A stretch of 64,000 nucleotides of DNA from Xanthomonas campestris pv. phormiicola (GCA_025666215.1 CP102593.1:3609001-3673000); one strand, 5' to 3'; counted from the first letter of the stretch, positions 44,273-54,392 are shown. The notes: generated by a model not told the origin, from the sequence alone. A program made the numbers and translations.

Positions 44273-46078
44273 CTACTTATCCATCTGCAGCACAGCCAGG
44301 AAGGCTTCCTGCGGGATCTCCACGCGGCCGACCTGCTTCATGCGCTTCTTGCCTTCCTTCTGTTTTTCCAGAAGTTTCTTCTTGCGCGACACGTCGCCAC
44401 CATAGCATTTGGCCAGCACGTTCTTGCGCATCGCCTTGACCGTGCTGCGCGAGATGATCTGCGAGCCGACCGCGGCCTGGATCGCCACGTCGAACATCTG
44501 CCGCGGGATCAGGTCCTTCATCTTTTCGCACAGCTCGCGGCCGCGCCGGTCGGCGTGGCTGCGGTGCACGATGATCGACAGCGCATCGACCTTGTCGCCG
44601 TTGATCAGGGTGTCCACGCGCACGAACGGGCCGGCGTCGAAGCGCAGGAAGTGGTAGTCCAGCGAGGCGTAGCCGCGCGACACCGACTTGAGCTTGTCGA
44701 AGAAATCCAGCACCACCTCGGCCATCGGCAGTTCGTAGCTGATCTGCACCTGGCTGCCCAGGTAGTTGATGCCGATCTGGCTGCCGCGCTTTTCCTCGCA
44801 CAGGGTGATGATGTTGCCGACGTAGTCCGGCGGAGTGAGGATGTTGGCGCGGATGATCGGCTCGCGGATCTCCTCCACGTTGTTCAGCGGCGGCAGCTTG
44901 GACGGGTTGTCCATCGGGATCACGCTGCCGTCGGTCTTGAGCACCTCGTAGACCACGGTCGGCGCGGTCGAGATCAGGTTGAGGTCGTACTCGCGCTCCA
45001 GCCGTTCCTGCACGATCTCCATGTGCAGCATGCCGAGGAAGCCGCAGCGGAAGCCGAAGCCCATCGCCTCGGAGCTCTCCGGCTCGAAGCGCAGCGCCGC
45101 GTCGTTGAGGCGCAGCTTGTCCAGCGCCTCGCGCAGGTCAGGATAGTCCTCGGCATCGACCGGGAACAGGCCGGCGAACACGCGCGGCTGCATTTCCTGG
45201 AAACCGGGCAGCGCATGCGGCGCCGGGTCGGCGGCCAGGGTCAGGGTGTCGCCGACCGGCGCGCCGTGCACGTCCTTGATCGAGGCGTTGATCCAGCCCA
45301 CTTCGCCGGCGCCCAGCGCGGCCAGCTCCTTGCGCTTGGGGGTGAACACGCCGACCTTGTCGACCAGGTGGGTGCGGCCGGTGGACATCACCAGGATCTT
45401 GCTGCCCGGCTTGATCTCGCCCTGCATCACCCGCACCAGCGAGACCACGCCCAGGTAGTTGTCGAACCACGAGTCGATGATCAGCGCCTGCAGCTTGTCG
45501 GTGTCGCGCGGCTTGGGCGGCGGAATGCGGTGCACGATCGCTTCCAGCACCAGGTCCACGTTGAACCCGGTCTTGGCGCTGACCGCCACCGCGTCCTCGG
45601 CGTCGATGCCGATCACCGCCTCGATCTCGGCCTTGGCGCGGGCGATATCGGCGGTGGGCAGGTCGATCTTGTTGAGCACCGGCACCACTTCCAGGCCCTG
45701 CTCCACCGCGGTGTAGCAGTTGGCCACCGACTGCGCTTCCACGCCCTGCGCGGCGTCGACCACCAGCAGCGCGCCCTCGCAGGCGGCCAGCGAACGGCTG
45801 ACTTCATAGGAGAAGTCGACGTGGCCGGGGGTGTCGATGAAGTTCAGCTGGTAGACCTGCCCGTCCTTGGCCGTGTATGGCAAGGACACCGACTGGGCCT
45901 TGATGGTGATGCCGCGCTCGCGCTCGATCGGGTTGGAGTCGAGCACCTGCGCTTCCATCTCGCGCGCCTGCAGGCCGCCACAGAGCTGGATGATGCGATC
46001 GGCCAGGGTCGATTTGCCGTGGTCGACGTGGGCGATGATGGAGAAATTGCGGATGTTCCGCATCGAATCAGAGGACAT
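44273..46078 (-). CDS. lepA: Elongation factor 4 (LepA)
   Basis: 601 residues from 46078; an ATG five codons later ([19 protein letters not shown]) would give the more usual 596. GTPase motifs [17 protein letters not shown] and NKIDLP precede the translational-GTPase domains II, III and V and the LepA-specific C-terminus ([20 protein letters not shown]). It back-translocates or aids biogenesis of ribosomes under stress. It heads toward lepB and follows mucD. Confidence 0.96.
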   Translation of the reverse strand: MSSDSMRNIRNFSIIAHVDHGKSTLADRIIQLCGGLQAREMEAQVLDSNPIERERGITIKAQSVSLPYTAKDGQVYQLNFIDTPGHVDFSYEVSRSLAACEGALLVVDAAQGVEAQSVANCYTAVEQGLEVVPVLNKIDLPTADIARAKAEIEAVIGIDAEDAVAVSAKTGFNVDLVLEAIVHRIPPPKPRDTDKLQALIIDSWFDNYLGVVSLVRVMQGEIKPGSKILVMSTGRTHLVDKVGVFTPKRKELAALGAGEVGWINASIKDVHGAPVGDTLTLAADPAPHALPGFQEMQPRVFAGLFPVDAEDYPDLREALDKLRLNDAALRFEPESSEAMGFGFRCGFLGMLHMEIVQERLEREYDLNLISTAPTVVYEVLKTDGSVIPMDNPSKLPPLNNVEEIREPIIRANILTPPDYVGNIITLCEEKRGSQIGINYLGSQVQISYELPMAEVVLDFFDKLKSVSRGYASLDYHFLRFDAGPFVRVDTLINGDKVDALSIIVHRSHADRRGRELCEKMKDLIPRQMFDVAIQAAVGSQIISRSTVKAMRKNVLAKCYGGDVSRKKKLLEKQKEGKKRMKQVGRVEIPQEAFLAVLQMDK

Positions 46079-46219
46079 GAGGTGGGCGGCGGCCAGGACC
46101 GTCGTCAGGATAACGGGCCATTATCGCATGGCTCGGAGCGAGCCAGGCGCCCCGCCTGCGCCACGCGTGGACCAAGCGCTGCGCGGGCAGCATTTCGGGA
46201 AACAAACCCCAATGAAATC

Positions 46220-46258
46220 AATGGCGGCCAGCGAACCGGGGTTCGCTGGCCGCCATCG
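46220..46258 (-). terminator. Terminator after the mucD gene
   Basis: A perfect stem of about 16 bp (ATGGCGGCCAGCGAAC with its complement, tetraloop CGGG) lies just after the stop codon. On the minus strand it runs into a moderately U-rich stretch (TTGATTTCATT). Confidence 0.8.
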
Positions 46259-46278
46259 GCAGTGCGGCGTTCGCGCGG

Positions 46279-47835
46279 TCAGTCGACGCTGATCGCGATG
46301 AACTGGCTGGCCGGGCTGCCCGGCGCGCGCACCAGCAGCATCACCACGTCGCCCTTCTTCGCGCCGGCGGTCAGCTTGCGGAACTGCGCCGCGTTGGCTA
46401 CCGGGGTACGCCCGACCTGCAGCACGATCATGCCCGCACGCAGCTGCGACTTGCTCGCCACCGCGCGGCTCACCTGCGCCACCTGCACGCCCTCGTCGGC
46501 GCGCAGGCCGAGCTTCTGCCGCACCGGCGCCGGGATCTCCTCCACGCTGATGCCCAGCGCGCTGCTCTCCGCGGCCTGCGGCGCCGGCGCCGCACCGCCG
46601 CGGCCCGGCAGCTGCTGGCCCATCGCCACGCCATCGTCGCTGAGTTCGCTCAGGGTCACGCTGATGTCGCGCGGCTTGCCGTCGCGGATCACGGTGACCC
46701 GCGCCTTGCTGCCCGGCGGCAGCATGCCCACCAGCGGCGGCAGGTCTTCGCGCGTGTTGATCTTCTGCCCGTTGAAGGCCACGATGAAATCGCCCGGCTC
46801 GATCCCGGCCCTGGCCGCGCCGCTGCCCGGCTGCACGCCGTTGACCAGCGCGCCGCGGGTGTCGGTCAGGCCCAGGCCCTTGGCCTCGACATCGCTGATG
46901 TTCGGCTGCATGGTCACCCCGAGCATGCCGCGGCTGACCTTGCCGGTCTTCTTGATCTGCTCGACCGCGCTCATCGCCAGGTCGATCGGGATCGCGAAGC
47001 TGATGCCCATGTAGCCGCCGGAGGCGGAGAAGATCTGCGAGTTGATGCCGACCACCTCGCCGCGGGTATTGAGCAGCGGACCGCCGGAATTGCCCTGGTT
47101 GATCGCCACGTCGGTCTGGATGAACGGCACGTAGCGCTGGTCGGCGTACGGGTTGCTGCGCCCGGTGGCGCTGACGATGCCGGCGGTGACCGAGTGGTCC
47201 AGGCCGAACGGCGAACCGATCGCGACCACCCACTGGCCGGGCTTGAGCATGTTGGAATCGCCCACGCGCACCGTCGGCAGATTCCTGCCGTCGATCTTCA
47301 GCAGCGCCACGTCGTACTGCTGGTCGCTGCCGACCACCTTGGCGGTGAACTCGCGGCGGTCGGTCAGCTTGACCTTGACCTCGCTGGCGCCATCGACCAC
47401 ATGGTGGTTGGTCAGCACGTAGCCGTCGGGCGAGATGATGAAGCCCGAGCCCATCGAACGGCCGCCCGGGGTGGCGTCGTCCTCGTCCGGCCCCTGCTGG
47501 CCGGGCACGCCCTGCTGGCCGGGCATGCCGTCCGGCCCGAAGAAGCGGCGGAAGAACTCGGGGATCTGCGCATCGTCGGGCATGCCGCCGGCGCCGCTGC
47601 GCGCGGCCGCGGCCTTGCGGCTGATCGTGGTCTCGACGTTGACCACGCCGGGACCGACCTGTTCGACCAGGTTGGTGAAATCGGGCAGGCCGGCGACCAG
47701 CTGCGGTGCGGGCGCGGCGCGCGCGGCCGGCGGCGGTGCGGCCGGCGCGCCCGCCTCGGGCTGCTGCGCACAGGCGGCCAGCGGCAGGGACAGGGCCAAC
47801 ACGCCCAGCAGATGGTTGCGGATACGGTGAGTCAT
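46279..47835 (-). CDS. mucD: Do-family periplasmic serine protease (MucD/DegP)
   Basis: 518 residues. The signal peptide ends in lipobox LAAC (LALSLPLAAC), so it may be lipid-anchored. Trypsin-like triad: His in LTNHHVVD, Asp in YDVALLKI, Ser in INQGNSGGPLL. Two PDZ domains follow (about 290-385 and 415-510). It degrades misfolded envelope proteins. Together with rseA and rpoE upstream it forms the envelope-stress operon, in which MucD moderates sigma-E activity. Confidence 0.94.
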   Translation of the reverse strand: MTHRIRNHLLGVLALSLPLAACAQQPEAGAPAAPPPAARAAPAPQLVAGLPDFTNLVEQVGPGVVNVETTISRKAAAARSGAGGMPDDAQIPEFFRRFFGPDGMPGQQGVPGQQGPDEDDATPGGRSMGSGFIISPDGYVLTNHHVVDGASEVKVKLTDRREFTAKVVGSDQQYDVALLKIDGRNLPTVRVGDSNMLKPGQWVVAIGSPFGLDHSVTAGIVSATGRSNPYADQRYVPFIQTDVAINQGNSGGPLLNTRGEVVGINSQIFSASGGYMGISFAIPIDLAMSAVEQIKKTGKVSRGMLGVTMQPNISDVEAKGLGLTDTRGALVNGVQPGSGAARAGIEPGDFIVAFNGQKINTREDLPPLVGMLPPGSKARVTVIRDGKPRDISVTLSELSDDGVAMGQQLPGRGGAAPAPQAAESSALGISVEEIPAPVRQKLGLRADEGVQVAQVSRAVASKSQLRAGMIVLQVGRTPVANAAQFRKLTAGAKKGDVVMLLVRAPGSPASQFIAISVD

Positions 47836-47935
47836 CGGACGCGAGCCTCCGGTTCGGGAAAGGGAAGGAAAACAGCGGCGGTGCCGCCGGCACCGCGCGC
47901 CGGAACGAAGCGCGGGCTTCGGCCGACGCCTGGGT

Positions 47936-48895
47936 TCAAGGCTGCTGCGGCAGCGGCGCGGACGCCGCCTCGGCCGGCAACCGCGGCTCGAATGGATAGA
48001 ACGCCGCCGCCGCGCCCTGGCGCGGGAAACTGGCGGTGAACTCGCCGCCGGTCGCGGCCGGCGCCAATGCCGAGCGCGGCCATGGCCGGGCCTGCAGCGG
48101 TACCGTCTGGTGTGCGAACGGATCGCCGGCGTGTTGCTGCGCGAGCGCCTGGCTCGCCGCCGCGGCGGTCAGCGGCAACGCGCTCGCCGCAGGCCGCGGC
48201 GGCGCCGCGGCGGCGATCGCGCGTACCGGCTCGGCGGCGCGCGCCGTGCTGCTGCGCCCAGCCTGCTGGGTGCGGGTCGCGCCGCGGCGGGCGGCCGCAT
48301 CCTGGCGCCGGTTCGCGGCGATGGCCACGGCCGGCGCCGCGGCGACCGCCGCCCCGAGGTCGCCCTGCGGATCGGCCGGTGCCGGCGTCGGCACGTGCGG
48401 CACGGCTGCGGGGACTGCAGGCGTAACGGCGGCAGGAGCGCTCGAACTGGCGATCTGCACGGGTGCTGGCGCCGGTGCTGCATCGGGCAGGCGCTCGCGG
48501 GTCATGAAAAAGGCGATCGCGGCGACCGAGGCCGCCAGCGCCGCGCCGCCGCCCCAGCGCCAGGCGCGGCGGCTGCCGGCCGCATCGCTGGCGCGCGCCG
48601 CGCCGGCGCGCTGCGCCTCGGCCGCCACCGCCTGGCGCACGCGCTCGCCGAAATCGGCCGGCGCCGGCATGCACACGCGGCCACGCAGGATGTCGCCGCA
48701 CAGCTGCCAGCGTTCGTGGCAGCCGGCGAGTTCTTCGTCGTGCTGCAGCCGGCGCACCACGAAACGCGCCTCGTCGGCCGGCAGTTCGCCGTCGATCAGC
48801 GCGGACAGCTGCTGCCGGTAGTGCAGTTCGAACTTGTCCGGCGCGGCGGCGCCAGGGGTCGGTTCGGGCGGGGAAACGGGCTTGCTATCGGTCAT
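47936..48895 (-). CDS. rseA: Anti-sigma-E factor RseA
   Basis: 319 residues. The N-terminal sigma-binding domain has RQQLSALIDGELPADEARFV and CHERWQLCGDIL. A membrane helix follows near residue 110 (GGGAALAASVAAIAFFM), then a long Ala/Pro-rich periplasmic region, longer than in E. coli RseA. It holds RpoE at the membrane until regulated proteolysis. Its start overlaps the rpoE stop by ATGA. Confidence 0.88.
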   Translation of the reverse strand: MTDSKPVSPPEPTPGAAAPDKFELHYRQQLSALIDGELPADEARFVVRRLQHDEELAGCHERWQLCGDILRGRVCMPAPADFGERVRQAVAAEAQRAGAARASDAAGSRRAWRWGGGAALAASVAAIAFFMTRERLPDAAPAPAPVQIASSSAPAAVTPAVPAAVPHVPTPAPADPQGDLGAAVAAAPAVAIAANRRQDAAARRGATRTQQAGRSSTARAAEPVRAIAAAAPPRPAASALPLTAAAASQALAQQHAGDPFAHQTVPLQARPWPRSALAPAATGGEFTASFPRQGAAAAFYPFEPRLPAEAASAPLPQQP

Positions 48896-49512
48896 ACGCG
48901 GTGTCGCTCACGAGTGGCGCTGTCGGTATCCAGCAGGGGACGGAGTTCGGCGTCGATGGCGTCCCGCGCACGGAAGATGCGCGAGCGCACCGTGCCGATC
49001 GGGCAACCCATCTTCTGCGCGATGTCCTCGTAACTCATCCCGTCCACCTCGCGCAGGGTGATGGCGGTTCGCAATTCTTCCGGCAACGCATTCACCGCCT
49101 TCATCACCGTCTGTTCCAGCTCCTGGCGCATCAGTTCGCGCTCGGGCGTGTCGGTGTCGCGCAGGCGCGTGCCGCTGTCGAACTGCTCGGCATCGAGCAC
49201 GTCGACGTCGTCGGTGGGCGGCCTGCGGTTGTGCGCGACCAGGTAGTTCTTGGCGGTGTTCACGGCGATACGGTGCAACCATGTAGAGAACTGGGCGTCG
49301 CCACGGAAGTTCCCTATCGCGCGATAGGCGCGGATGAAGGTGTCCTGTGCCACGTCCTGACATTCGCTCCAGTCGGCGATGTAGCGCCCGATCAGGCCGA
49401 CGATCCGGTGTTGGTACTTGCGCACCAGCACATCGAACGCCGCGCTTTCGCCGCGCTGCACACGCCGGACCAGTTCCAGGTCCAGCTCCTGAGGTGTTTC
49501 GACATCGGCCAT
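48892..49512 (-). CDS. rpoE: Sigma-E (RpoE) extracytoplasmic-function sigma factor
   Basis: 206 residues from the ATG at 49512 (MADVETPQELDLELVRRV). Region 2: SECQDVAQDTFIRAYRAIGNF and FSTWLHRIAVNTAKNYL. Region 4: LPEELRTAITLREVDGMSYE and CPIGTVRSRIFRARDAI. It directs transcription of envelope-stress genes and is held by RseA. A promoter of the sigma-E type just upstream suggests autoregulation. Confidence 0.95.
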   Translation of the reverse strand: MADVETPQELDLELVRRVQRGESAAFDVLVRKYQHRIVGLIGRYIADWSECQDVAQDTFIRAYRAIGNFRGDAQFSTWLHRIAVNTAKNYLVAHNRRPPTDDVDVLDAEQFDSGTRLRDTDTPERELMRQELEQTVMKAVNALPEELRTAITLREVDGMSYEDIAQKMGCPIGTVRSRIFRARDAIDAELRPLLDTDSATRERHRV

Positions 49513-49552
49513 AACGGGCCGCACTCCTGTCAGCCCAACCTACGTCGGACCA

Positions 49553-49580
49553 TCTGACCGCCAATTCGGAAAAAAGTTCA
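49553..49580 (-). promoter_or_regulatory. Candidate sigma-E promoter of rpoE
   Basis: On the minus strand TGAACTT (positions 49580-49574), 16 bases, then TCAGA (49557-49553) resembles the GGAACTT/TCTGA consensus. It is about 40 bases before the rpoE start. Confidence 0.5.
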
Positions 49581-49750
49581 GCGCCCCTGCGGACCGCCGC
49601 CCCACGACGTTAACCCGCATTCCGTTAGGCTGGCGGCATGCCAGCGGTCGCGGGACCCGCGTCACTCCCCGGTGGATTGGGATTTGACGCAACGGAAACA
49701 ACCTCTGGATGATAACGATCTTCTCCATACATAAGCGGATGGTCCTCCCC

Positions 49751-51814
49751 ATGCTTTCAGGCTTCGACGGGCTCCGATTCAGTCACTGGCAAGCGGATAT
49801 CCGCGACGACGGCGTCGTCGTGCTCAGCCTCGACCGCCAGGACGCGCCCGTCAACGCGCTGTCGCAGGACGTGCTGCTGGAGCTGGGCGATCTGCTCGAA
49901 CGCATCGCCATCGACCCGCCCAGGGGCGTGGTGATCCGCTCGGCCAAGGCCAACGGCTTCATCGCCGGCGCGGACCTGAAGGAATTCCAGGAATTCGACC
50001 GCCGCGGCACCGTCAACGACGCGATCCGCCGCGGCCAGGCCACCTTCCAGAAACTGGCCGAACTGCCCTGCCCGACCGTGGCCGCGATCCACGGCTTCTG
50101 CATGGGCGGCGGCACCGAGATCGCGCTGGCCTGCCGCTACCGCATCGCCTCCAGCGACGGCGCCACCCGCATCGGCCTGCCCGAAACCAAGCTCGGCATC
50201 TTTCCCGGCTGGGGCGGCAGCGCGCGCCTGCCGCGGCTGATCGGCGCGCCGGCGGCGATGGACCTGATGCTGACCGGGCGCACCGTGTCGGCGTCGGCGG
50301 CACGCGCCATGGGCCTGGTCGACAAGGTCGCCGCGCCGGCGGTGCTGGTCGATAGCGCGGTGGCGCTGGCCCTGGCCGGCAGCGCGCGCCCGTTCAAGCA
50401 GCGCGCCAGCGCCTGGGCCAGCAACACCTGGCCGGCGCGCAAGCTGCTGGCGCCGCAGATGCGCAAGCAGGTCGCGCGCAAGGCGCGCAAGGAACATTAC
50501 CCGGCGCCGTACGCGCTGATCGGCGTGTGGGAGCGCAGCGGCGGCGGCGGCATCCAGGCGCGGCTGGACGCCGAGCGCAAGGCGGTGGTCAAGCTGGCGA
50601 GCACGCCGACCGCGCGCAACCTGATCCGCATCTTCTTCCTCACCGAGCGGCTCAAGGCGCTGTGCGGGAAGGATCATGGCATCCGCCACGTGCACGTGGT
50701 CGGCGCCGGGGTGATGGGCGGCGATATCGCCGCGTGGTCGGCCTACAAGGGCTTCGAGGTGACCCTGCAGGACCGCGAGCAGCGCTTCATCGATGGCGCG
50801 CTGAGCCGCGCCGGCGAGCTGTTCGCCAAGCGGGTCAAGGACGACAGCAAGCGCCCGGCGGTGGCGGCGCGGCTGAAGGGCGACCTGCCCGGCGACGGCG
50901 TGCCGCTGGCCGACCTGGTGATCGAGGCGATCATCGAGAATCCGCAGGCCAAGCGCGAGCTGTACCAGTCGCTGGAACCGCGGATGCAGCCCGATGCGCT
51001 GCTCAGCACCAATACCTCCTCGATCCCGCTGACCGAACTGCGCGAACACATCCAGCGTCCGGCGCAATTCGCCGGCCTGCACTACTTCAACCCGGTGGCG
51101 CAGATGCCGCTGGTGGAGATCGTCTGCCACGACGGCCTGGCCGCCGACAACCAGAAGCGGCTGGCGGCGTTCTGCAAGGCGATCGACAAGCTGCCGGTGC
51201 CGGTCGCCGGCAGCCCCGGTTTCCTGGTCAACCGGGTGCTGTTCCCGTATCTGCTGGAAGCGGCCACCGCCTACGCCGAAGGCATCCCCGGCCCGGCGCT
51301 CGACAAGGCCGCGGTGAAGTTCGGCATGCCGATGGGGCCGATCGAATTGATCGACACCGTGGGCCTGGACGTGGCCGCCGGGGTCGGCGCGGAACTGGCG
51401 CCGTTCCTGGGCCTGCCGATTCCCGCCGCGCTGCAGACGGTGGAACCGGGCAAGCGCGGCAAGAAGGATGGCCAGGGCCTGTACGCCTGGGAAAACGGCC
51501 GCGCGAACAAGCCGGAAGTGGACAAGGACTACCAGGCGCCGGCCGATCTGGAAGACCGCCTGATCCTGCCCTTGCTCAACGAGGCGGTGGCCTGCCTGCA
51601 CGAAGGCGTGGTCGCCGATGCCGACCTGCTCGACGCCGGGGTGATCTTCGGCACCGGTTTCGCCCCGTTCCGCGGCGGCCCGATCCAGCACATCCGCGCG
51701 GTCGGCGCCGATGCGCTGCTGGAGCGGTTGCGCGCGCTGCAGGCGCGCTACGGCGAGCGCTTCGCGCCGCGCCCGGGCTGGGATGCGCCGGCGCTGCGCG
51801 AGCCGGTGGCCTGA
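49751..51814 (+). CDS. Multifunctional fatty-acid oxidation protein (enoyl-CoA hydratase/3-hydroxyacyl-CoA dehydrogenase)
   Basis: 687 residues from the ATG at 49751 (MLSGFDGLRFSHW); an ATG four codons earlier is possible. The hydratase/isomerase domain has IAGADLKEF and GFCMGGGTEIALA with LPETKLGIFPGWGG; the NAD domain has VVGAGVMGGDIAAW; the C-terminal hydroxyacyl dehydrogenase domain has HYFNPVAQMPLVEIV. It carries two consecutive steps of beta-oxidation. The partner thiolase is not adjacent. Divergent from rpoE. Confidence 0.9.
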   Translation: MLSGFDGLRFSHWQADIRDDGVVVLSLDRQDAPVNALSQDVLLELGDLLERIAIDPPRGVVIRSAKANGFIAGADLKEFQEFDRRGTVNDAIRRGQATFQKLAELPCPTVAAIHGFCMGGGTEIALACRYRIASSDGATRIGLPETKLGIFPGWGGSARLPRLIGAPAAMDLMLTGRTVSASAARAMGLVDKVAAPAVLVDSAVALALAGSARPFKQRASAWASNTWPARKLLAPQMRKQVARKARKEHYPAPYALIGVWERSGGGGIQARLDAERKAVVKLASTPTARNLIRIFFLTERLKALCGKDHGIRHVHVVGAGVMGGDIAAWSAYKGFEVTLQDREQRFIDGALSRAGELFAKRVKDDSKRPAVAARLKGDLPGDGVPLADLVIEAIIENPQAKRELYQSLEPRMQPDALLSTNTSSIPLTELREHIQRPAQFAGLHYFNPVAQMPLVEIVCHDGLAADNQKRLAAFCKAIDKLPVPVAGSPGFLVNRVLFPYLLEAATAYAEGIPGPALDKAAVKFGMPMGPIELIDTVGLDVAAGVGAELAPFLGLPIPAALQTVEPGKRGKKDGQGLYAWENGRANKPEVDKDYQAPADLEDRLILPLLNEAVACLHEGVVADADLLDAGVIFGTGFAPFRGGPIQHIRAVGADALLERLRALQARYGERFAPRPGWDAPALREPVA

Positions 51815-51860
51815 GTCCGGTTCGACGAGTTTTATCAGGCAACTTCGGCTGCCTGGATCT

Positions 51861-51930
51861 TTGTGGGAGCGACTTCAGTCGCGACAGGCCTTACCGGTAA
51901 AGCCCGTCGCGACTGAAGTCGCTCCCACAA
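51861..51930. repeat. REP-like long inverted repeat
   Basis: TGTGGGAGCGACTTCAGTCG and its complement surround GCCTTACCGGTAAAGCC. It lies between the convergent beta-oxidation and cation-exporter genes. Confidence 0.9.
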
Positions 51931-51975
51931 ATGGCACCTTCCACATGCCGCATTCAAGATCCGCAGCGACTCGAC

Positions 51976-52992
51976 TCAGAAATGCGAATGCCCATGCGCG
52001 CCGTGCGCATGGCCGTGCCGATGCCCGTGGTCGTCGTGCTTGCCGTGATCATGATCGTGATCCGCATGATCGTCGTGCGGACCCGCTGCCGCGCGCGCCG
52101 GCGTGCCGCACGGCTCCGCGCCGCAGTGCCCGGCTTCCATCTGCAGGGTGATGTGGTCGATGTCGAAGCGCGCATGCAGGCCATCGCACAGCGCCGCGCG
52201 CAAGGCGTCGGCATCGGCGCCGTCGGCGATCACCACGTGCGCGGTCAGCGCCGGCGTGCTGGAGGCCAGCGCCCACACGTGCAGGTCGTGCACGTCCTCC
52301 ACGCCGGGGACGCCATGCAGATAGCCGCGCACCGCGGCCATGTCCATGCCCTTGGGCACGCCTTCCAGCAATACGTTGATCGCCTCGCGCAGCAGCACCC
52401 AGGTGCGCGGCAGCACCCACAGGCCGATCAGCACCGCCAGGATCGGATCGATCACCTTCCAGCCGGTGAGGCGGATCGCCAGCGCGCCAGCGATCACCGC
52501 CACCGAGCCGAGCATGTCGCTCCACACTTCCAGGTAGGCGCCCTTCATGTTCAGGCTCTCGCCGCTGCCGGCCTTGAGCAGGCGCATCGAGATCAGGTTG
52601 ATCAGCAGGCCGAACGCGGCGATGCCGAGCATGCCGACCGTGGCCACGTCCTGCGGCTGGCGGAACCGCTGCACCGCCTCCCACAGGATGTACGCGGCGA
52701 CCACGAACAGCATGCCGCCGTTGAACAGCGCGCCCAGCGCTTCCAACCGCGCGTAACCATAGGTGCGCTTGGCATCGGGCGGGCGCCGGCTCAGCCGCAC
52801 CGCGACCAGCGCGATCATCAACGCCAGGGTGTCGGTGGCCATGTGCGCGGCGTCGGACAGCAGCGCCAGGCTGTTGGTCAGGAACGCACCGGCGATCTCC
52901 ACCAGCAGGAACGTGGCGGTCAGCCCCAGTGCCCACCACAGCGGTTGCTCGTGGCGGATCTCGGTCGGTGCGTGGCTGTGGTCGTGTCCCAT
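51976..52992 (-). CDS. CzcD-like cation diffusion facilitator
   Basis: 338 residues. Six membrane helices; metal site motifs DAAHMATD in helix 2 and EVWSDMLGS in helix 5, the latter ExxxD as in CzcD-type members. A cytoplasmic C-terminal domain follows, then a very His/Asp-rich tail (DHADHDHDHGKHDDHGHRHG). It exports Zn, Co or Cd in exchange for protons; metal choice is not determined. The His-rich N- and C-terminal ends may bind metal. Confidence 0.92.
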   Translation of the reverse strand: MGHDHSHAPTEIRHEQPLWWALGLTATFLLVEIAGAFLTNSLALLSDAAHMATDTLALMIALVAVRLSRRPPDAKRTYGYARLEALGALFNGGMLFVVAAYILWEAVQRFRQPQDVATVGMLGIAAFGLLINLISMRLLKAGSGESLNMKGAYLEVWSDMLGSVAVIAGALAIRLTGWKVIDPILAVLIGLWVLPRTWVLLREAINVLLEGVPKGMDMAAVRGYLHGVPGVEDVHDLHVWALASSTPALTAHVVIADGADADALRAALCDGLHARFDIDHITLQMEAGHCGAEPCGTPARAAAGPHDDHADHDHDHGKHDDHGHRHGHAHGAHGHSHF

Positions 52993-53282
52993 GGAGTTGG
53001 CCTGGCGGTGCGTGCGAAGAACAGGCGCCAGCTTAGATCGGCCCTGCGGCGGAGACTATTACACCGCGGCGGCATGTCCGCACGCCGCTAGCGCAGCGCG
53101 CGCAGAGGGCGTTCAAACCTGCGCTTGCGGCACGCCCCGCCGCCCCGCCGATCCGGCGGCCGCGGCGGCGCTTGCCGCGCTGCGGCGACGGTGCAGCGGT
53201 CGCGACACGATGCCGCATCGGACCGCACGCGATGCATCCGCGATGCCGACGGCATGCCGCATGCGCACGGCAATGCTGCGCG
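52993..53282. other. Intergenic region between CzcD-like and YeiH-family genes
   Basis: 290 bases, GC-rich, no gene or clear signal recognised. Confidence 0.5.
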
Positions 53283-54290
53283 TCACGGCAGCCACCACAC
53301 CAACAACCCGCTGATGCCGGCCAGCGCCAGCAGCGACAGCGTGCCCGCGGCCAGCACGCGGCCGCCGGACGCCAGCACCGAGCGCAGGTTCACCGACAGG
53401 CCCAGCGCCGCCATCGCCACCAGGGTCAGCAGCGCCGAAACGCGTTGCGCCGCGTCCGCCAGCGCCAGCGGCAACAGGCCCGAGGAGCGCAACAGCATCA
53501 TGCCGATGAAGCCCAGCACGAACCACGGCAGCAGGCGCTGCAGCGGCAACCGCGCGGCGCCCGGCCGGCCGGCGGTCAGCCCGAGCAGCAGCATCACCGG
53601 TCCCAGCATCACCACCCGCATCAGCTTGACCAGCGCGCCGACCTGCGCGCTGATGGCGCCGACCGGCAGCGTCGCCGCCAGCACCTGCGGCACCGCGTAC
53701 ACGGTCATGCCGGCGAGGATGCCATAGTGGCGCTGATCCAGGCCGAACAGCGGCACCGCCAGCGGCAAGGCCAGCACCACCACGATGCCCAGCGCCGCGG
53801 TGAACGCGATCGAGGCGGCCACCTCGTCCGAATCGGCGTCGATCACCGGCGCCGCCGCGACGATCGCCGAGTTGCCGCAGATCGCATTGCCGCAGGCGAC
53901 CAGCGTGGCCAGCCGTGCCGGCAGCCCGAGCAGGCGGCCGATGCCGTAGCCGATGCCGATCGCCAGCAACACCGTCGCCGCGATCAGCCCCAGCAGCAGG
54001 CCGCCGGCCGCGCCGACCGCAGCGAAGCTGACCGACGCGCCGAGCAGCACGATCGCCACTTCCAGCGGCAGCTTGGCGGCGAAGGCGATGCCGGCATGGG
54101 CATGTGCCGGCAGATCCAGCGCCGTGCGCAGCAGCGTGCCGAGCGCGATCGCGAACACCAGCGCATCGATCCACGGCCGGCCCAGCCAGTGCAGTTGCGC
54201 CCGCTCCGCCAGCAGCGCCAGCGCGGCGACCGCGATCGCCAGCAACAGGCCCGGCAGCTGCGCTGCGATGTTGCCTAGTGTCTTGCGCAT
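53283..54290 (-). CDS. YeiH/UPF0324 family inner-membrane transporter
   Basis: 335 residues from the ATG at 54290 (MRKTLGNIAAQLPG). About ten membrane helices; the conserved CGNAICGNSAIVAAAPVI and YAVPQVLAA motifs identify the YeiH (putative sulfate/sulfonate exporter) family. The substrate has not been firmly established. The adjacent divergent LysR gene mirrors the yeiE-yeiH arrangement and probably controls it. Confidence 0.87.
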   Translation of the reverse strand: MRKTLGNIAAQLPGLLLAIAVAALALLAERAQLHWLGRPWIDALVFAIALGTLLRTALDLPAHAHAGIAFAAKLPLEVAIVLLGASVSFAAVGAAGGLLLGLIAATVLLAIGIGYGIGRLLGLPARLATLVACGNAICGNSAIVAAAPVIDADSDEVAASIAFTAALGIVVVLALPLAVPLFGLDQRHYGILAGMTVYAVPQVLAATLPVGAISAQVGALVKLMRVVMLGPVMLLLGLTAGRPGAARLPLQRLLPWFVLGFIGMMLLRSSGLLPLALADAAQRVSALLTLVAMAALGLSVNLRSVLASGGRVLAAGTLSLLALAGISGLLVWWLP

Positions 54291-54364
54291 TGCCGCCACC
54301 GTGTCGAAGTGGCCGCAGGATGCGCCTGCCGATCCTGTCATTCCATCACATAATGTTGGATAGT

Positions 54365-54385
54365 TCGTTCGCCTCAATCGAACGA
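54365..54385. promoter_or_regulatory. Inverted repeat, likely LysR operator
   Basis: TCGTTCG and CGAACGA pair across 7 bases and contain a T-N11-A core typical of LysR sites. It lies in the divergent gap just before the regulator start. Confidence 0.65.
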
Positions 54386-54392
54386 TCCCGCC

